A stretch of DNA of 64,000 nt. Origin: an uncultured Marinobacter sp. (GTDB taxonomy: Bacteria; Pseudomonadota; Gammaproteobacteria; Pseudomonadales; Oleiphilaceae). The stretch covers positions 310,001 to 374,000 of the forward strand of contig NZ_CANLBK010000004.1 of NCBI RefSeq assembly GCF_947488835.1. The letters are read 5' to 3'. Below, piece after piece: positions 24,545 through 36,328 of the stretch. Each line of letters opens with the position of its first letter. Position 1 is the first letter of the stretch. Both the position numbers and the translations under genes were made by a program. The notes under the pieces are model-generated. The model did not search any database. It was not told where the DNA came from and was given only the letters and a program-made list of their open reading frames with translations.

Positions 24545-26032
24545 TTAGTGATCGTAATCGTTGTAGGTCATGGCAACCGCCTTGAAGATGGCCCGGCCCT
24601 TATTCATGGTTTCTTTCCATTCCATGCGGGGAACCGAATCGGCCACAATGCCCGCGCCGGCTTGAATGTGCAGGGTGTTGTCTTTGATCACGGCGGTGCG
24701 GATTGCTATGGCTGTATCCATGTTGCCGTTGAACGACAGGTAGCCCACCGCTCCGCCATACACGCCACGTTTTACCGGCTCCATTTCATCAATGATTTCC
24801 ATGGCCCGAATCTTTGGCGCGCCGCTCAGTGTGCCTGCGGGCAGGGTAGCGCGTAGTACGTCCAGGCAACTGGTGTTTTTGTCGAGGCGGCCGGTCACGT
24901 TAGAGACAATGTGCATCACGTGTGAATAACGCTCCACGATCATTTTGTCGGTCAGGCGCACGGTGCCGGTTTCGGATACCCGGCCGGCGTCGTTGCGGCC
25001 CAGGTCTATGAGCATCAGATGCTCGGCGATTTCTTTCGGGTCGGCCAGCAGCTCTTTTTCCAGTGCCTTGTCTTCGGCATCGGTGGCGCCACGTTTGCGG
25101 GTGCCCGCAATGGGTCGTACGGTAACTTCTTCGTCTTCCACCCGCGCCAGAATCTCCGGTGACGATCCAACAATGTGGAAATCCTCAAGGTCGAGGAAGT
25201 ACATATACGGCGACGGATTGAGCACCCGAAGCGAGCGATACAGGTTCAGTGGAGGGGCTTCAAACGGGATGGACATGCGCTGGGAAATGACGGTTTGCAT
25301 CACGTCGCCGTCCAGCACGTAGCCTTTGATTTTATCCACGGCTGCTTCGAACTTGTCTTGCGAGAAGCCGGAAACAAAATCGCTTTCGTCCACTTCTTTG
25401 CCACGCAGGTGCTCTGGCGTGCGGGGCGCGTTGGCGGTGGTGCGGTGCAGCTGGTTTTCCAGTTCGTCGATGCGGGCCTGAGCCTGTGCATAGGCGCCTT
25501 CAATCGCCGGGTCTACATGTACGATCAAGTGCAGTTTGCCGCGCAGGTTGTCGAACACCACAATTTCGTTCGATACCATCAACAGAATATCCGGCGTGCC
25601 AATTTTGTCGGGCGGGCAGCTCTGGCGCAGGCGCTTCTCGATGTAACGCACTGTGTCGTACCCGAAGTAGCCTACCAATCCGCCATTAAAACGCGGTAGC
25701 TCCGGCAGGTCTGGCGCGTTGAAGCGCTTCTGGTATTCGTCGACAAAGGCGAGCGGGTCTTCCACTTCGGCCTGTTCCACCACTTTGCCGTTCTGGCTTA
25801 CTTCGATGCGGTGGTCGTAGACTTTCAGCACTTCACGGGAAGGCAGGCCGATGATGGAATAACGGCCCCATTTCTCGCCGCCCTGTACCGATTCAAACAG
25901 GTAGGAGTAAGGCCCGCTGGCGAGCTTGAGATAAGTGCTTAATGGGGTGTCCATGTCCGCAAGTACTTCACGATACACGGGGATACGATTGAAGCCGGCT
26001 TGTGCCAACTTGAGGAATTGCTCGGAGTTCAT
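24545..26032 (-). CDS. trpE: Anthranilate synthase component I TrpE
   Basis: A 495-residue chorismate-utilising enzyme that makes anthranilate with TrpG. The tryptophan feedback site is formed by [14 protein letters not shown] and [11 protein letters not shown]. Catalytic-domain motifs include [38 protein letters not shown] in pieces ([21 protein letters not shown]), [12 protein letters not shown] and [16 protein letters not shown]. The ATG at 26032 has AGGAAA 7 bases upstream and begins a normal TrpE N-terminus, so longer frames are rejected. A 26-codon leader ORF rich in Trp near its end lies 118 bases upstream, so expression probably responds to tryptophan. Confidence 0.96.
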   Translation of the reverse strand: MNSEQFLKLAQAGFNRIPVYREVLADMDTPLSTYLKLASGPYSYLFESVQGGEKWGRYSIIGLPSREVLKVYDHRIEVSQNGKVVEQAEVEDPLAFVDEYQKRFNAPDLPELPRFNGGLVGYFGYDTVRYIEKRLRQSCPPDKIGTPDILLMVSNEIVVFDNLRGKLHLIVHVDPAIEGAYAQAQARIDELENQLHRTTANAPRTPEHLRGKEVDESDFVSGFSQDKFEAAVDKIKGYVLDGDVMQTVISQRMSIPFEAPPLNLYRSLRVLNPSPYMYFLDLEDFHIVGSSPEILARVEDEEVTVRPIAGTRKRGATDAEDKALEKELLADPKEIAEHLMLIDLGRNDAGRVSETGTVRLTDKMIVERYSHVMHIVSNVTGRLDKNTSCLDVLRATLPAGTLSGAPKIRAMEIIDEMEPVKRGVYGGAVGYLSFNGNMDTAIAIRTAVIKDNTLHIQAGAGIVADSVPRMEWKETMNKGRAIFKAVAMTYNDYDH

Positions 26033-26149
26033 GGTCGGGTTTCCTGGGATCTGATCTGCGTTCGAGCAGGCAAACAGTATTGTAGGTTTGGCCTGTCGGG
26101 TGGTGGCATCAAAGGAGCAGGTGCTCATTATCAGCCGGGCTGAGTGTTT

Positions 26150-26230
26150 TCAGCCGGTACGCCATCGCCACCATCGTGTTGCGCGGGTCGTAAGGGTGCC
26201 TCGCGCGGCAGTCAGATTCAGTCCCTGCAC
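26150..26230 (-). CDS. trpL: trp leader peptide upstream of trpE
   Basis: A 26-codon ORF starting GTG at 26230 with GGGAG 9 bases before it and ending Arg-Trp-Trp-Arg-Trp-Arg-Thr-Gly-stop. This closely resembles the Gly-Trp-Trp-Arg-Thr-Ser end of enteric TrpL. Trp codons occupy 26171-26173, 26168-26170 and 26162-26164. On the leftward RNA the last codons form one arm of a hairpin (CCGGCTG with CAGCC, about 26138-26157), followed by a weak GAGC-GCTC stem. I see no strong terminator with a U-run, so control may be by weak or Rho-linked attenuation, or by leader translation exposing the trpE start. Confidence 0.62.
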   Translation of the reverse strand: MQGLNLTAARGTLTTRATRWWRWRTG

Positions 26231-26279
26231 GGCAGGAATCTCCCGAATTGAAAAAAATTAAAGTCCAAGAGCTGAGAGG

Positions 26280-26969
26280 TTACAAAAGCTCGCTCAGGGA
26301 ATCAACTACGGCGTCTGCACCCAGTGTCTGCACCGAACGGCCAAAGTTATAGCCATAAGTGACAGCAACACAGGGAATACCGGCAGCCTGAGCGGCGCTG
26401 ACATCCGCTGCAGAGTCGCCAATCATAACGGTGGTCCCCCGGCTGCCGTTCAAGGTTTTCATGGCATGGAGCAGGGGGCCTGGGTCTGGCTTCCGTGTAT
26501 CCAGCGTGTCGCCACCGATCACCAGCTTGAAGTGGTGGTCCAGCCCCAACTGCTTTAATAGCGGCCCAACAAACTGTTCTGGCTTGTTGGTCACCACGGC
26601 CATAGGGCAGTTGCGTTCGCTCAGGGATTCCAGGCAGGCTTTCACACCGGGGTATACCGCCGCATGTTGGCCATTGAGTTCCCGGTAGTTCGCATAAAAT
26701 AGCGCCAGAGCATCGTCAAACAGGGCTTCATCTGCAGGGCGCGCAGGCTCCCAGTCGGCTTTGCCGGCCAGGGCACGTCGCATCAGTATGGGAGAGCCGT
26801 GGCCCACCCATTGGCGTACCTGTTCAAGCCCGGCGGGCTTGCGCCCAAGCTGCTCAAGGGTGCGGTCCACCGCTGCGGCAAGGTCTGGTGCGCTGTCTAC
26901 CAGGGTGCCGTCGAGATCGAACAGGGCAACTCCGGGCCAGCGGGCGTTAAACAGTCCTGCGAGGCTCAT
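26280..26969 (-). CDS. gph: Phosphoglycolate phosphatase Gph
   Basis: A 229-residue HAD-superfamily hydrolase. Motif I is [19 protein letters not shown] with the nucleophile Asp, motif II is MAVVTNKP with Thr, motif III Lys is in [11 protein letters not shown], and motif IV is [12 protein letters not shown]. The helical cap with [16 protein letters not shown] fits Gph, which removes phosphoglycolate arising from DNA repair. It overlaps the rpe stop as ATGA, forming the rpe-gph pair seen in many gammaproteobacteria, and lies just upstream of the trp leader and trpE. Confidence 0.93.
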   Translation of the reverse strand: MSLAGLFNARWPGVALFDLDGTLVDSAPDLAAAVDRTLEQLGRKPAGLEQVRQWVGHGSPILMRRALAGKADWEPARPADEALFDDALALFYANYRELNGQHAAVYPGVKACLESLSERNCPMAVVTNKPEQFVGPLLKQLGLDHHFKLVIGGDTLDTRKPDPGPLLHAMKTLNGSRGTTVMIGDSAADVSAAQAAGIPCVAVTYGYNFGRSVQTLGADAVVDSLSELL

Positions 26970-27667
26970 TGGTTTTGTGCCTGGTGCCCCAGCGTGGTGC
27001 GGGCCTGCTCCAGCTCCTGACGCATGGCGTCGATGGTGGCTTTGTAGTCGTCCGTGTTGAAAATAGCAGAGCCTGCAACAAAGGTGTCTGCGCCGGCTTC
27101 GGCAATTTCACGGATATTGTCGACTTTTACGCCGCCATCTATCTCCAGCCGGATGTTGTAATTACTGGCGTCGATGCGCTTGCGGGCTTCCCGAAGCTTG
27201 TCGAGGGTGCCGGGGATAAACTTCTGACCACCAAAGCCCGGGTTGACCGACATCATCAGTACCATGTCGAGCTTATCCATCACGTGGTCCATGTGATGCA
27301 GTGGCGTGGCCGGGTTGAACACCAAACCTGCTTTGCAGCCACCCTCTCGAATCAATTGCAGGGAGCGGTCAATGTGCTGGGACGCCTCCGGGTGGAAGGT
27401 GATATAGCTGGCACCGGCGTCTATAAACATGCGGATCAGATCATCCACCGGCGACACCATCAGGTGCACGTCGATGGGTGCGGTAACACCGTGTTTACGG
27501 AGGGCTTCGCATACCATGGGCCCAATGGTCAGGTTGGGCACATAGTGGTTGTCCATAACGTCGAAGTGCACCACGTCTGCGCCTGCGGCCAGTACGTTAT
27601 CCACCTCTTCGCCTAAACGGGCAAAATCAGCAGACAAAATGGATGGGGCAATCAGATAAGGATTCAT
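26966..27667 (-). CDS. rpe: Ribulose-phosphate 3-epimerase Rpe
   Basis: A 233-residue TIM-barrel enzyme interconverting ribulose 5-phosphate and xylulose 5-phosphate. Visible motifs: [30 protein letters not shown] (metal His and catalytic Asp), [46 protein letters not shown] with the second catalytic Asp, and FVAGSAIF. The ATG at 27667 begins a standard N-terminus ([11 protein letters not shown]); a longer frame to 27685 adds six unlikely residues. Confidence 0.95.
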   Translation of the reverse strand: MNPYLIAPSILSADFARLGEEVDNVLAAGADVVHFDVMDNHYVPNLTIGPMVCEALRKHGVTAPIDVHLMVSPVDDLIRMFIDAGASYITFHPEASQHIDRSLQLIREGGCKAGLVFNPATPLHHMDHVMDKLDMVLMMSVNPGFGGQKFIPGTLDKLREARKRIDASNYNIRLEIDGGVKVDNIREIAEAGADTFVAGSAIFNTDDYKATIDAMRQELEQARTTLGHQAQNQ

Positions 27668-27757
27668 CACGGTTCTCGCAAACAATTGGCAGCCATTAAT
27701 AATAATGACAGTCTAACAGTACCAGAGCGTGTTTTCGTAGCCAGAGGAGCTGGAACT

Positions 27758-28705
27758 GTGCGCCGAATCAGAATAATTAGTAAAGGCATGTATCGCTGGC
27801 GCATTTCCGGTTGCCTGTTGATCGTTATGCTGGCAGTTGGCAGTACACCCGCAATTGCGCAGGATCAGGGCGCCGATGCTGAGCCCCCGTCATCCGCAGC
27901 GACCGAAGCGCGGGGTGTTGTTTCGTCCGGGTTGGGTGAGTGGGGCTTGAGCCAGCGCTTTCCAGACTCTGCACTCTGGCTTGAGCTTGAGGACGGCGCT
28001 CGCACACTGGCGCTGTTCTGGCCCGAGATGGAAACGCCAGCACGAGGCGCTGTGATCATTCTGGCGGATGAAGGCGAGAATGCGGAGTCAGGACTGGCTG
28101 GGGCTCTGGCTCGGGAATTGACCTATCGTAAACTGGCTGTGCTTAGCCTGGGGCTGGAAGCACCGCCAGCTGCCCTTGAGAAAATACTGGAGCGCCCCCG
28201 GATCGCACCCGAGGCCAAACCGGAAGGGCAGAGCCCAGACGCTGACAGTCCGGCCACGATTGACGTAATGGCGGTGGAAGCCCCAGGAGATCAGGAAGCA
28301 GCCTATCGGGAGCGTATTCGCGATGAGCTTGCGGCCGGAGCCGCGGAACTCACCACGCGTGAATATGAGCTGGTAGCTGTGGTCGGTATAGGACGGGGCA
28401 GTAATCATGTGGTGACCTACGCTGCAGAGCTGGGGGCGCCCCCTGCGCTGATCTGGGTGGGACCAAAATTTTACCCAGGCGATGCGGGGCAGCTGTCGGC
28501 CACACTGGAGAAAGCCGCTGTGCCGCGTATTCTGGAGTTATCTTTATCCGGTGATGGAGGGGAGCGAAAGGCGAGCTTGGCGAGGGCCGGGGTGCAAGGT
28601 TTTAGTCTGCAGGCTGTGGGTTCCGGCACGGAATTTTTGCCACGGGATGGAAAAGCGCTTGCGGGCAGGATAGCCGCCTGGTTAATACCGGATGCACGGC
28701 AATAG
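27758..28705 (+). CDS. DUF3530 family secreted alpha/beta-hydrolase-like protein
   Basis: A 315-residue exported protein. Its signal peptide follows a basic start (RRIRIISKG) and ends near STPAIAQ. The mature part contains RGAVIILADEGENAESGLAG, a possible oxyanion region, and VAVVGIGRGSNHVV, a degenerate nucleophile elbow with Gly-x-Gly-x-Gly-Ser instead of Gly-x-Ser-x-Gly, so it may not be a working hydrolase. A disordered acidic insert (about residues 165-195) lies between. GTG 27758 is preferred because GGAG sits 8 bases before it; ATG 27788 is the alternative. Divergent from rpe. Family assignment is moderate and function unknown. Confidence 0.6.
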   Translation: MRRIRIISKGMYRWRISGCLLIVMLAVGSTPAIAQDQGADAEPPSSAATEARGVVSSGLGEWGLSQRFPDSALWLELEDGARTLALFWPEMETPARGAVIILADEGENAESGLAGALARELTYRKLAVLSLGLEAPPAALEKILERPRIAPEAKPEGQSPDADSPATIDVMAVEAPGDQEAAYRERIRDELAAGAAELTTREYELVAVVGIGRGSNHVVTYAAELGAPPALIWVGPKFYPGDAGQLSATLEKAAVPRILELSLSGDGGERKASLARAGVQGFSLQAVGSGTEFLPRDGKALAGRIAAWLIPDARQ

Positions 28706-28719
28706 CGGATGCTGCGACA

Positions 28720-29469
28720 TCAGAGGCGACGCCGAATCAAGTCCCAGGCCTGTTGGTAGGCTAGCAGCCGCTCTTTGGCCAGCGCCCGTTCGGTGGAGGT
28801 GAGTTGCTGTTGCGCCAGTTTGTCCGGATGGCACTCGGACACCTTTTTCCGGTATGCGCGTTTGATGGTTGCCACAGGGTCTCGCTTTGTAACACCCAGC
28901 AAGGTGCAGGCCTGTTCGAGGTTGACTGGTGTGGACGGCGCATTGCTGATATCACCCCATACCCGGCTGGCGTAGCTATCGAAAATGTCTTCGCTGATGC
29001 TGACCGGCATGCCAATGTGGTCAATCGTATCCTCGCAGCGGTAACGGCGGGGTTTGCCTGGTCGGCCTTTGAGTTGGGCGGCATGGCACAGGCATATCGC
29101 CATCTTCAGTGCAGGGGTGGGCCAGGCACGATGGCTGAGCCTGAGTGTCAGCCCGGTAAGTGGCGGCAGGCTTTCCGATGCTTTGCCGTGCTGAAAGCTG
29201 CTGATGGCCTTGTGTCTTTGGCGCTTTGACAGCCTTAGCGCTGTAATAAGGTTTTCTGCAAATTCTATGTCCAGCTCCGAAACCCGCCCCTCCGATTTCG
29301 CAATGTAACCCAGAAGAAAAAACAGAGGGCGCCGACACCAGCGGGGCAGGTTGGTTTGGCCAATCAGGATGTGTGCCTGGTGGCTGGACGCTGAAAGCTT
29401 ATGCAGCAGGGTGGAAAATTCGGCTTCCATTCGCGGCGGCAGGGCGGGTTGCGCTGAATGAGTCGCCAT
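28720..29469 (-). CDS. DjlA-like co-chaperone with TerB-like and C-terminal J domain
   Basis: A 249-residue protein. The N-terminal part (about 40-110) contains LFFLLGYIAKSEGRVSELDI and RQRHKAISSFQHGK, which resemble the TerB-like helical region of DjlA. The C-terminal J domain (about 185-249) has LGVTKRDPVATIKRAYRKKV and the HPD motif in ECHPDKLAQQ, needed to stimulate the ATPase of DnaK. It lacks the obvious N-terminal membrane anchor of enteric DjlA. The ATG at 29469, AGGAG 10 bases upstream, is 5 bases after the murU stop, so it is likely the last gene of the amgK-murU operon. Confidence 0.75.
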   Translation of the reverse strand: MATHSAQPALPPRMEAEFSTLLHKLSASSHQAHILIGQTNLPRWCRRPLFFLLGYIAKSEGRVSELDIEFAENLITALRLSKRQRHKAISSFQHGKASESLPPLTGLTLRLSHRAWPTPALKMAICLCHAAQLKGRPGKPRRYRCEDTIDHIGMPVSISEDIFDSYASRVWGDISNAPSTPVNLEQACTLLGVTKRDPVATIKRAYRKKVSECHPDKLAQQQLTSTERALAKERLLAYQQAWDLIRRRL

Positions 29470-29473
29470 CGGG

Positions 29474-31221
<1,748 letters not shown>

Positions 31222-31337
31222 AGCTCGGGCTGTTATCCTGGAAAAGTGTGCATTGAAACATAGCGTCAGTTAGCCTGAATTGCGCCGATAAAATGCGCTC
31301 TCTTGTCGGCTTCTTTGCAAGGAGTATAAAGAGGCTA

Positions 31338-31372
31338 AGCCGGATTTGCAGCGGAGTTTCGTTTATCCGGCT
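31338..31372. repeat. Inverted repeat in the amgK-lptD control region
   Basis: Arms AGCCGGAT (31338-31345) and ATCCGGCT (31365-31372) are perfect complements around a 19-base loop. It lies about 120 bases from each start codon. It could be an operator or a small hairpin in one transcript; there is no U-run on either side. Confidence 0.3.
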
Positions 31373-31490
31373 CCGTTTCCGTTAACAAGCCTTCGGGGCA
31401 CGTGTAAACTAGGCCGCTGTTGTTTGTGTATAGGCGCCCAGTTGCGCTATCCATACTCCTTCACGCACCTGAAACAGGAACCTTGCTACC

Positions 31491-33875
31491 GTGCCAATGT
31501 CCGACAACTATCTGCAGCCGCAGAAAGGCACATTGCAACGCCGGTTTGCGAGCCTGTTTGCCGGGCTTGCCCTGATGACAGCAACCGGAGTGTCTGCTGA
31601 GGAACTCGCTCCGTCTGCGGCAGAGCTGGATTGGCGCCCAAAAAGCCAGCTCCCTGATGCGGTCAGGAATTCATTGCCTGCCTTTTGCTCAGGCGGTTAT
31701 CTGCCATCGGGTGGCGGCGAAATCGGCTCCGCTGTTTTTGGTGAAAGCTCTGATGAAGCATCACCCCTGCAAGCCAGCGGCTTGAACGCCCGTTATGAAA
31801 TAGACAATGAGCTCTATCTGCAGGGCGATGTCCAGGTGCGCCAGGGTGGTTTTTATGTCACTGGTTCTGAGGCCCGGTACAGACAGAGTGCGGGCCGGCT
31901 AACGATTCAAGGCCCCTTGGTGAGCCGTGGTGACGGGTTTTTGTTGACCGGGGAGCGCGCTGAGTACAGCGTGGACTCAGGGCGTTTCGACATCAATACG
32001 GCGACCTTTCTGCTGCACGGCCCGGAAATGCGAGGCAGTGCCGGAAGTCTTTCCCGGGTGGATGATTCCCGAGTAGAAATTCACGACGGCATGCTCACCA
32101 CCTGCGGCCCACAGCAAAACGACTGGGCGATTGTGGCCTCCGAAATCGAGCTGGATCAGACCGAAGGTTTTGGAACCGCCAAGCACGTTCGCCTCGAGGT
32201 CCTGGACGTTCCGGTGTTTTATTGGCCCTACGCCAGCTTCCCCATTGATGACCGGCGCAAGACCGGCTTTTTGTACCCGCAATTTGGTTCCTCCAGCGCG
32301 GGTAGTGGTGCGTACATTGCTACGCCTTATTACCTGAATCTGGCACCCCATTACGATGCTACGTTCACGCCGCAGTACATCCATGGCCGCGGGTTGTTCA
32401 ATGAGGTGGAAGGCCGATATCTCAGTGGGCTTGGCGAGACTACCTTGCAGGTGGGATATATAGATAATGATTCGGCCTATGCAGATGACAACCCTGGCGA
32501 ATCCGGCCAGCGCTGGGCGTTGGATGCCTCCACCCGGGCAGAGTTTGGGAGTGGCTGGAACGGCTATGGCGATTTTTCTGTGGTCAGTGATGAAGACTAT
32601 CTGAGCGACCTGAACCGCAGTCTGGCAATAAATCAGGCCACGCACCTGCAGCGTATAGGAGGCGTGCGCTATCAGGGGCCAAACCAGTATTTTGATGTGT
32701 ACCTTAATGACTATCAGACCGTCAGCGACCGAATTGCCCAAGCAGACAGGCCATACGCTCAGCTGCCGGGTGTTGTATATGCCGGAACCGCCAAAGCCGG
32801 CTTGTTTGAGGCCGGGCTGGAGAGCCAGTACACCTGGTTCTATCGCGACAACGATACGCTGACGGGGCTCGACAAAGCGAATGGTCAGCGCTTTCGTGCA
32901 CGGCCAGAATTGGCATTGCCAATGCGCGCCCTCTGGGGTTTCAGTCGCCCATCAGTGAGCCTGGACTACACGCGTTACGAGCTGGAAGATTATAGCGCCG
33001 GAACGGAAGGGTTTGACCGTACGGTGCCTGTGGTGGAGTGGGACAACGGCCTGTATTTTGATCGCCAGACTAATCTGTTTGATGTGCCCTACAACCAGAC
33101 CCTTGAGCCCCGGTTGTATTACGCCTGGGCTGATGCAGAAGCAGATCAGAACTACATCCCGTCGTTTGATACTGCAGTGCAGACCTTTCGTTTTGAGCAA
33201 CTGTTCCAGCCTGATCGTTTTGTGGGCGGCGACCGGGTAGGCGAAGCCAACCAGCTCACTGTGGCGTTGACAAGCCGGTTCAACGATCTGCTTACCGGCG
33301 CGGAACGGGCTCGCTTCAGCATTGGTCAGGTTCAGTACTTCGAGGATCGAGAGGTGACGTTGTTTGGTGAAGGCGGAAGTGATCGCAGCCGTTCGCCGCT
33401 TGCCGGAGAAGTGGTGTTGAATCCCTTGCAGAACTTACAAATCCGGTCTTCGGGGCTCTGGGATCCTGAAACCGGTGATACGGAAGAGGGTCGCAGCCAG
33501 CTGATCTTCCATTCGCAGGACTACCGGTATCTGGCAAGTGTTGGCCATACTTACAGCAAAGGGGAGCTGGATCAGTCTGATATTGCGGCGGTTCTCCCGG
33601 CAACAGACCGTGTTAGTCTGATCGGCCGCTGGGTGTACGATTCGGATCTCGATCGTACCGTCGGCTCTTTGGCCGGGATCGAGTACAACAATTGCTGCTG
33701 GAGTGTTCAAGTGGTTCACCAGAACTACCTGACAGATGATCAGCAGCTGGACAGCCGTATACTGTTCCAGATTCAGCTAAAAGGCCTGGGTGGCAGTGGC
33801 GGGTCCTCTTCGTCGATCTCTGAAGCTATATATGGGTTCGATGAGCGCGAGCAGCGCCGTTTCGGAACCCGCTGA
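31491..33875 (+). CDS. lptD: LPS-assembly protein LptD
   Basis: A 794-residue outer-membrane protein that inserts lipopolysaccharide in the outer leaflet together with the lipoprotein LptE. The N-terminal signal peptide ends near TGVSAEE. The periplasmic jellyroll (about 95-250) has EIDNELYLQGDVQVRQGGFY and SARYR-like OstA repeats. The barrel starts near VPVFYWPYASFPIDDRRKTG with LYPQFG, typical for LptD. Cys residues near residue 62, in MLTTCGPQQ and NNCCWSV may form the disulfides that mature LptD. A GTG at 31491 has AGGAA about 11 bases upstream; an ATG at 31497 is the alternative. Confidence 0.95.
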   Translation: MPMSDNYLQPQKGTLQRRFASLFAGLALMTATGVSAEELAPSAAELDWRPKSQLPDAVRNSLPAFCSGGYLPSGGGEIGSAVFGESSDEASPLQASGLNARYEIDNELYLQGDVQVRQGGFYVTGSEARYRQSAGRLTIQGPLVSRGDGFLLTGERAEYSVDSGRFDINTATFLLHGPEMRGSAGSLSRVDDSRVEIHDGMLTTCGPQQNDWAIVASEIELDQTEGFGTAKHVRLEVLDVPVFYWPYASFPIDDRRKTGFLYPQFGSSSAGSGAYIATPYYLNLAPHYDATFTPQYIHGRGLFNEVEGRYLSGLGETTLQVGYIDNDSAYADDNPGESGQRWALDASTRAEFGSGWNGYGDFSVVSDEDYLSDLNRSLAINQATHLQRIGGVRYQGPNQYFDVYLNDYQTVSDRIAQADRPYAQLPGVVYAGTAKAGLFEAGLESQYTWFYRDNDTLTGLDKANGQRFRARPELALPMRALWGFSRPSVSLDYTRYELEDYSAGTEGFDRTVPVVEWDNGLYFDRQTNLFDVPYNQTLEPRLYYAWADAEADQNYIPSFDTAVQTFRFEQLFQPDRFVGGDRVGEANQLTVALTSRFNDLLTGAERARFSIGQVQYFEDREVTLFGEGGSDRSRSPLAGEVVLNPLQNLQIRSSGLWDPETGDTEEGRSQLIFHSQDYRYLASVGHTYSKGELDQSDIAAVLPATDRVSLIGRWVYDSDLDRTVGSLAGIEYNNCCWSVQVVHQNYLTDDQQLDSRILFQIQLKGLGGSGGSSSSISEAIYGFDEREQRRFGTR

Positions 33876-33950
33876 TTCGTTTTGCCCTGACGGCAACTGT
33901 GCCATTCCGGTACCTTATCCGCAGGCTTATTTCTTCATTATGAGGTGATT

Positions 33951-35306
33951 ATGAAGGCGACGATTCGCCAAGGTTTTCAGGCACTGCTGATGCTGTTGGC
34001 AGTGGCGCTGTCTTTTTCGGTTCATGCTGAACGCAAGCTGCTCGACCAGGTGGTCGCCATCGTGGATGACGATGTGATTCTCCAATCCGAGCTGGAAGCG
34101 CGAGTCAGCACCATTACCGGCCGCCTGTCGGCTCAAGGCACTGGCTTACCTCCACGTCGCCTTCTCGAGGAGCGGGTTCTTGAGCAGTTGATTACCGAGT
34201 CTGTTCAGTTGCAGATGGCAGAGAAAATGGGCATGCGCATCAGTGATAACGAGCTCAACGAAACCCTGGCCAACATTGCCAAGAATAACGGCATGAGTCT
34301 GGCCGAGTTTGAAGACCAGCTGGCAGCGGAAGGCGTAAGCTACCGCCAGGCCCGGGAACAGATTCGTCAGGAAATGCTCTCAGGCCGCGTTCAGCAGAGG
34401 CAGGTTGGCAACCGTATTCGTGTAACAGACAGGGAGGTTGAGAACTATCTTCTGGCGCTGGAGTCCGGCGGCGGGAACGACGCGGAATATCGACTGGCCT
34501 ATATTTTTATCGAACTGGATAACCCCGCTGATGATGCGGCGGTAGATGCTACCCGCGAGAAAGCCGAAGCACTCCGCACTGCCATACTGAACGGTCGCGA
34601 CTTCCGTGAAGTGGCCGTTGCGGAATCCGATGCCACCAACGCTCTCGAAGGCGGAGATATGGGTTGGCGTGCCGAGCGCCAGTTACCATCACTGGTTGCG
34701 CCGGTTGTGCCAGCGCTTGAAGTAGGCGTGCCCTCGGAGGTTCTCGAGAACAACAGCGGCTTCCACATGGTTATGGTGATGGACAAGCGCGGTGGTGCCC
34801 AGAAACAGGTCATACAGCAGAACCTTGTGCGCCATATCCTGATTCGGCCTTCTGGAGCGGTAACGGATGCGGAGGCGGAAGCCACTATTCGGGATCTCTT
34901 TCAGCAGCTGCAGGACGGTGCTGATTTCGCCGCGTTGGCAAAACAGTATTCAGACGATCCCGTGTCCGGTTCTGACGGCGGTAATCTTGACTGGGTAAGC
35001 CCCGGGCAAATGGTGCCAGCGTTTGAGCAAGCCATGCAGGAAGCCGAAGTTGGTGAGTTCAAAGGGCCGTTCCGCTCGCAGTTTGGTTGGCACATCCTTT
35101 TGGTTGAAGAGCGTCGCCAGAAAGACATCAGTGTTGAAGTGAAAGAGGCGGAGGCGCGCCAGACTATCTATCGCCGCAAATTCGACTCTGAGCTGCAAAA
35201 CTGGCTCCGGGAAATCCGGGATGAAGCCTTTGTTGAATTAAAAGGCGAGTATGCAACCGACACAGCGGAAGACGAGGCCAGTGATTCTCAGGAAGCTGCA
35301 GAATAA
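33951..35306 (+). CDS. surA: Periplasmic chaperone / peptidyl-prolyl isomerase SurA
   Basis: A 451-residue chaperone for outer-membrane proteins, including LptD. Signal peptide ends at SVHAER. The N-terminal chaperone domain has [20 protein letters not shown] and [19 protein letters not shown]. Two parvulin domains follow: the first (about 170-275) with [20 protein letters not shown], the second (about 285-385) with [29 protein letters not shown] and [18 protein letters not shown]-terminal helix closes the chaperone domain. ATG 33951 has GAGG 5 bases before it. It lies 75 bases after lptD and its stop overlaps the pdxA start. Confidence 0.96.
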   Translation: MKATIRQGFQALLMLLAVALSFSVHAERKLLDQVVAIVDDDVILQSELEARVSTITGRLSAQGTGLPPRRLLEERVLEQLITESVQLQMAEKMGMRISDNELNETLANIAKNNGMSLAEFEDQLAAEGVSYRQAREQIRQEMLSGRVQQRQVGNRIRVTDREVENYLLALESGGGNDAEYRLAYIFIELDNPADDAAVDATREKAEALRTAILNGRDFREVAVAESDATNALEGGDMGWRAERQLPSLVAPVVPALEVGVPSEVLENNSGFHMVMVMDKRGGAQKQVIQQNLVRHILIRPSGAVTDAEAEATIRDLFQQLQDGADFAALAKQYSDDPVSGSDGGNLDWVSPGQMVPAFEQAMQEAEVGEFKGPFRSQFGWHILLVEERRQKDISVEVKEAEARQTIYRRKFDSELQNWLREIRDEAFVELKGEYATDTAEDEASDSQEAAE

Positions 35307-36328
35307 TGAGCGATGAGGTTGTTCTGGCCCTTACGGCGGGCGAGCCTGCCGGCATAGGCCCCGAGCTATGCTTGCAACTGGCGGCAGCACCGTGTGACGC
35401 AGGTGTAGTGGTTGTCGCCAGCCTGCCACTGCTGGAGGCTCGGGCCCGGCTTTTGGGCCTCAACGTTAATCTGCATCCTTGGCAGCCCGGCATGGCACCC
35501 AAAAAAGATGCGGGTGAGCTATCTGTGTTGCATGTTGAGGGCTGTGCATCGTTTCAGGCGGGCAAACTGGATGTTGCCAACAGCCACTATGTACTTGAAA
35601 CCCTCGAGGTTGCTGCTAAAGGTTGCTTGGCGGGTGATTTTGACGGCATGGTTACTGCGCCCGTTCACAAAGGCATCATCAACGAAGCCGGAATTGCATT
35701 CAGTGGCCATACCGAATTCTTGCAGGAGCTTTGCGGCGTCGAGCGAGTGGTTATGATGCTTGCCACAGAAGAGCTGCGAGTGGCGTTGGTAACAACTCAC
35801 TTACCCCTGAAGGACGTATCTGCGGCCGTTACACCAGAGCGGATTACTCAAGTCGCCACCATTCTCAATGCCGACCTGAAAAAGTTTTTCGGCATCGAGA
35901 AGCCAAGAATTCTCGTGTGTGGCTTGAATCCCCATGCAGGGGAGGGCGGCCATCTTGGCCGGGAAGAGATAGACGTTATTGAGCCAACACTTGAGAAGCT
36001 TCGCGCTGATGGCATGCAGCTGATTGGCCCATTACCGGCGGATACGCTATTTACACCCCACTGGCTTGACGATGCGGATGCAGCTCTGGCCATGTACCAC
36101 GATCAGGGATTGCCTGTTCTCAAATTCCAGGGCTTTGGACGCGCTGTAAACATTACTCTGGGCTTGCCCATCGTGCGCACATCGGTAGATCACGGCACGG
36201 CCCTGGATCTTGCCGGTACAGGCAAGGCAGACTCCGGCAGTCTGTACACGGCTATCCGGGTGGGTGGGCAAATGGCTCGCTCTCTCAAGTCTGCAAAATC
36301 GCAAAGTCCTCAACAAAGAGATATTTGA
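35306..36328 (+). CDS. pdxA: 4-hydroxythreonine-4-phosphate dehydrogenase PdxA
   Basis: A 340-residue NAD-dependent enzyme of pyridoxal phosphate synthesis. Motifs: [38 protein letters not shown] with substrate-binding His, [44 protein letters not shown] with a metal His, and [12 protein letters not shown] with the second metal site. The ATG shares one base with the surA stop (TAATG). The surA-pdxA-rsmA order is widely conserved in gammaproteobacteria. Confidence 0.96.
   Translation: MSDEVVLALTAGEPAGIGPELCLQLAAAPCDAGVVVVASLPLLEARARLLGLNVNLHPWQPGMAPKKDAGELSVLHVEGCASFQAGKLDVANSHYVLETLEVAAKGCLAGDFDGMVTAPVHKGIINEAGIAFSGHTEFLQELCGVERVVMMLATEELRVALVTTHLPLKDVSAAVTPERITQVATILNADLKKFFGIEKPRILVCGLNPHAGEGGHLGREEIDVIEPTLEKLRADGMQLIGPLPADTLFTPHWLDDADAALAMYHDQGLPVLKFQGFGRAVNITLGLPIVRTSVDHGTALDLAGTGKADSGSLYTAIRVGGQMARSLKSAKSQSPQQRDI

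Noticed and set aside
31977..32741. Open frame of 254 codons opposite lptD
   Set aside because: Antisense of LptD with no recognisable features.
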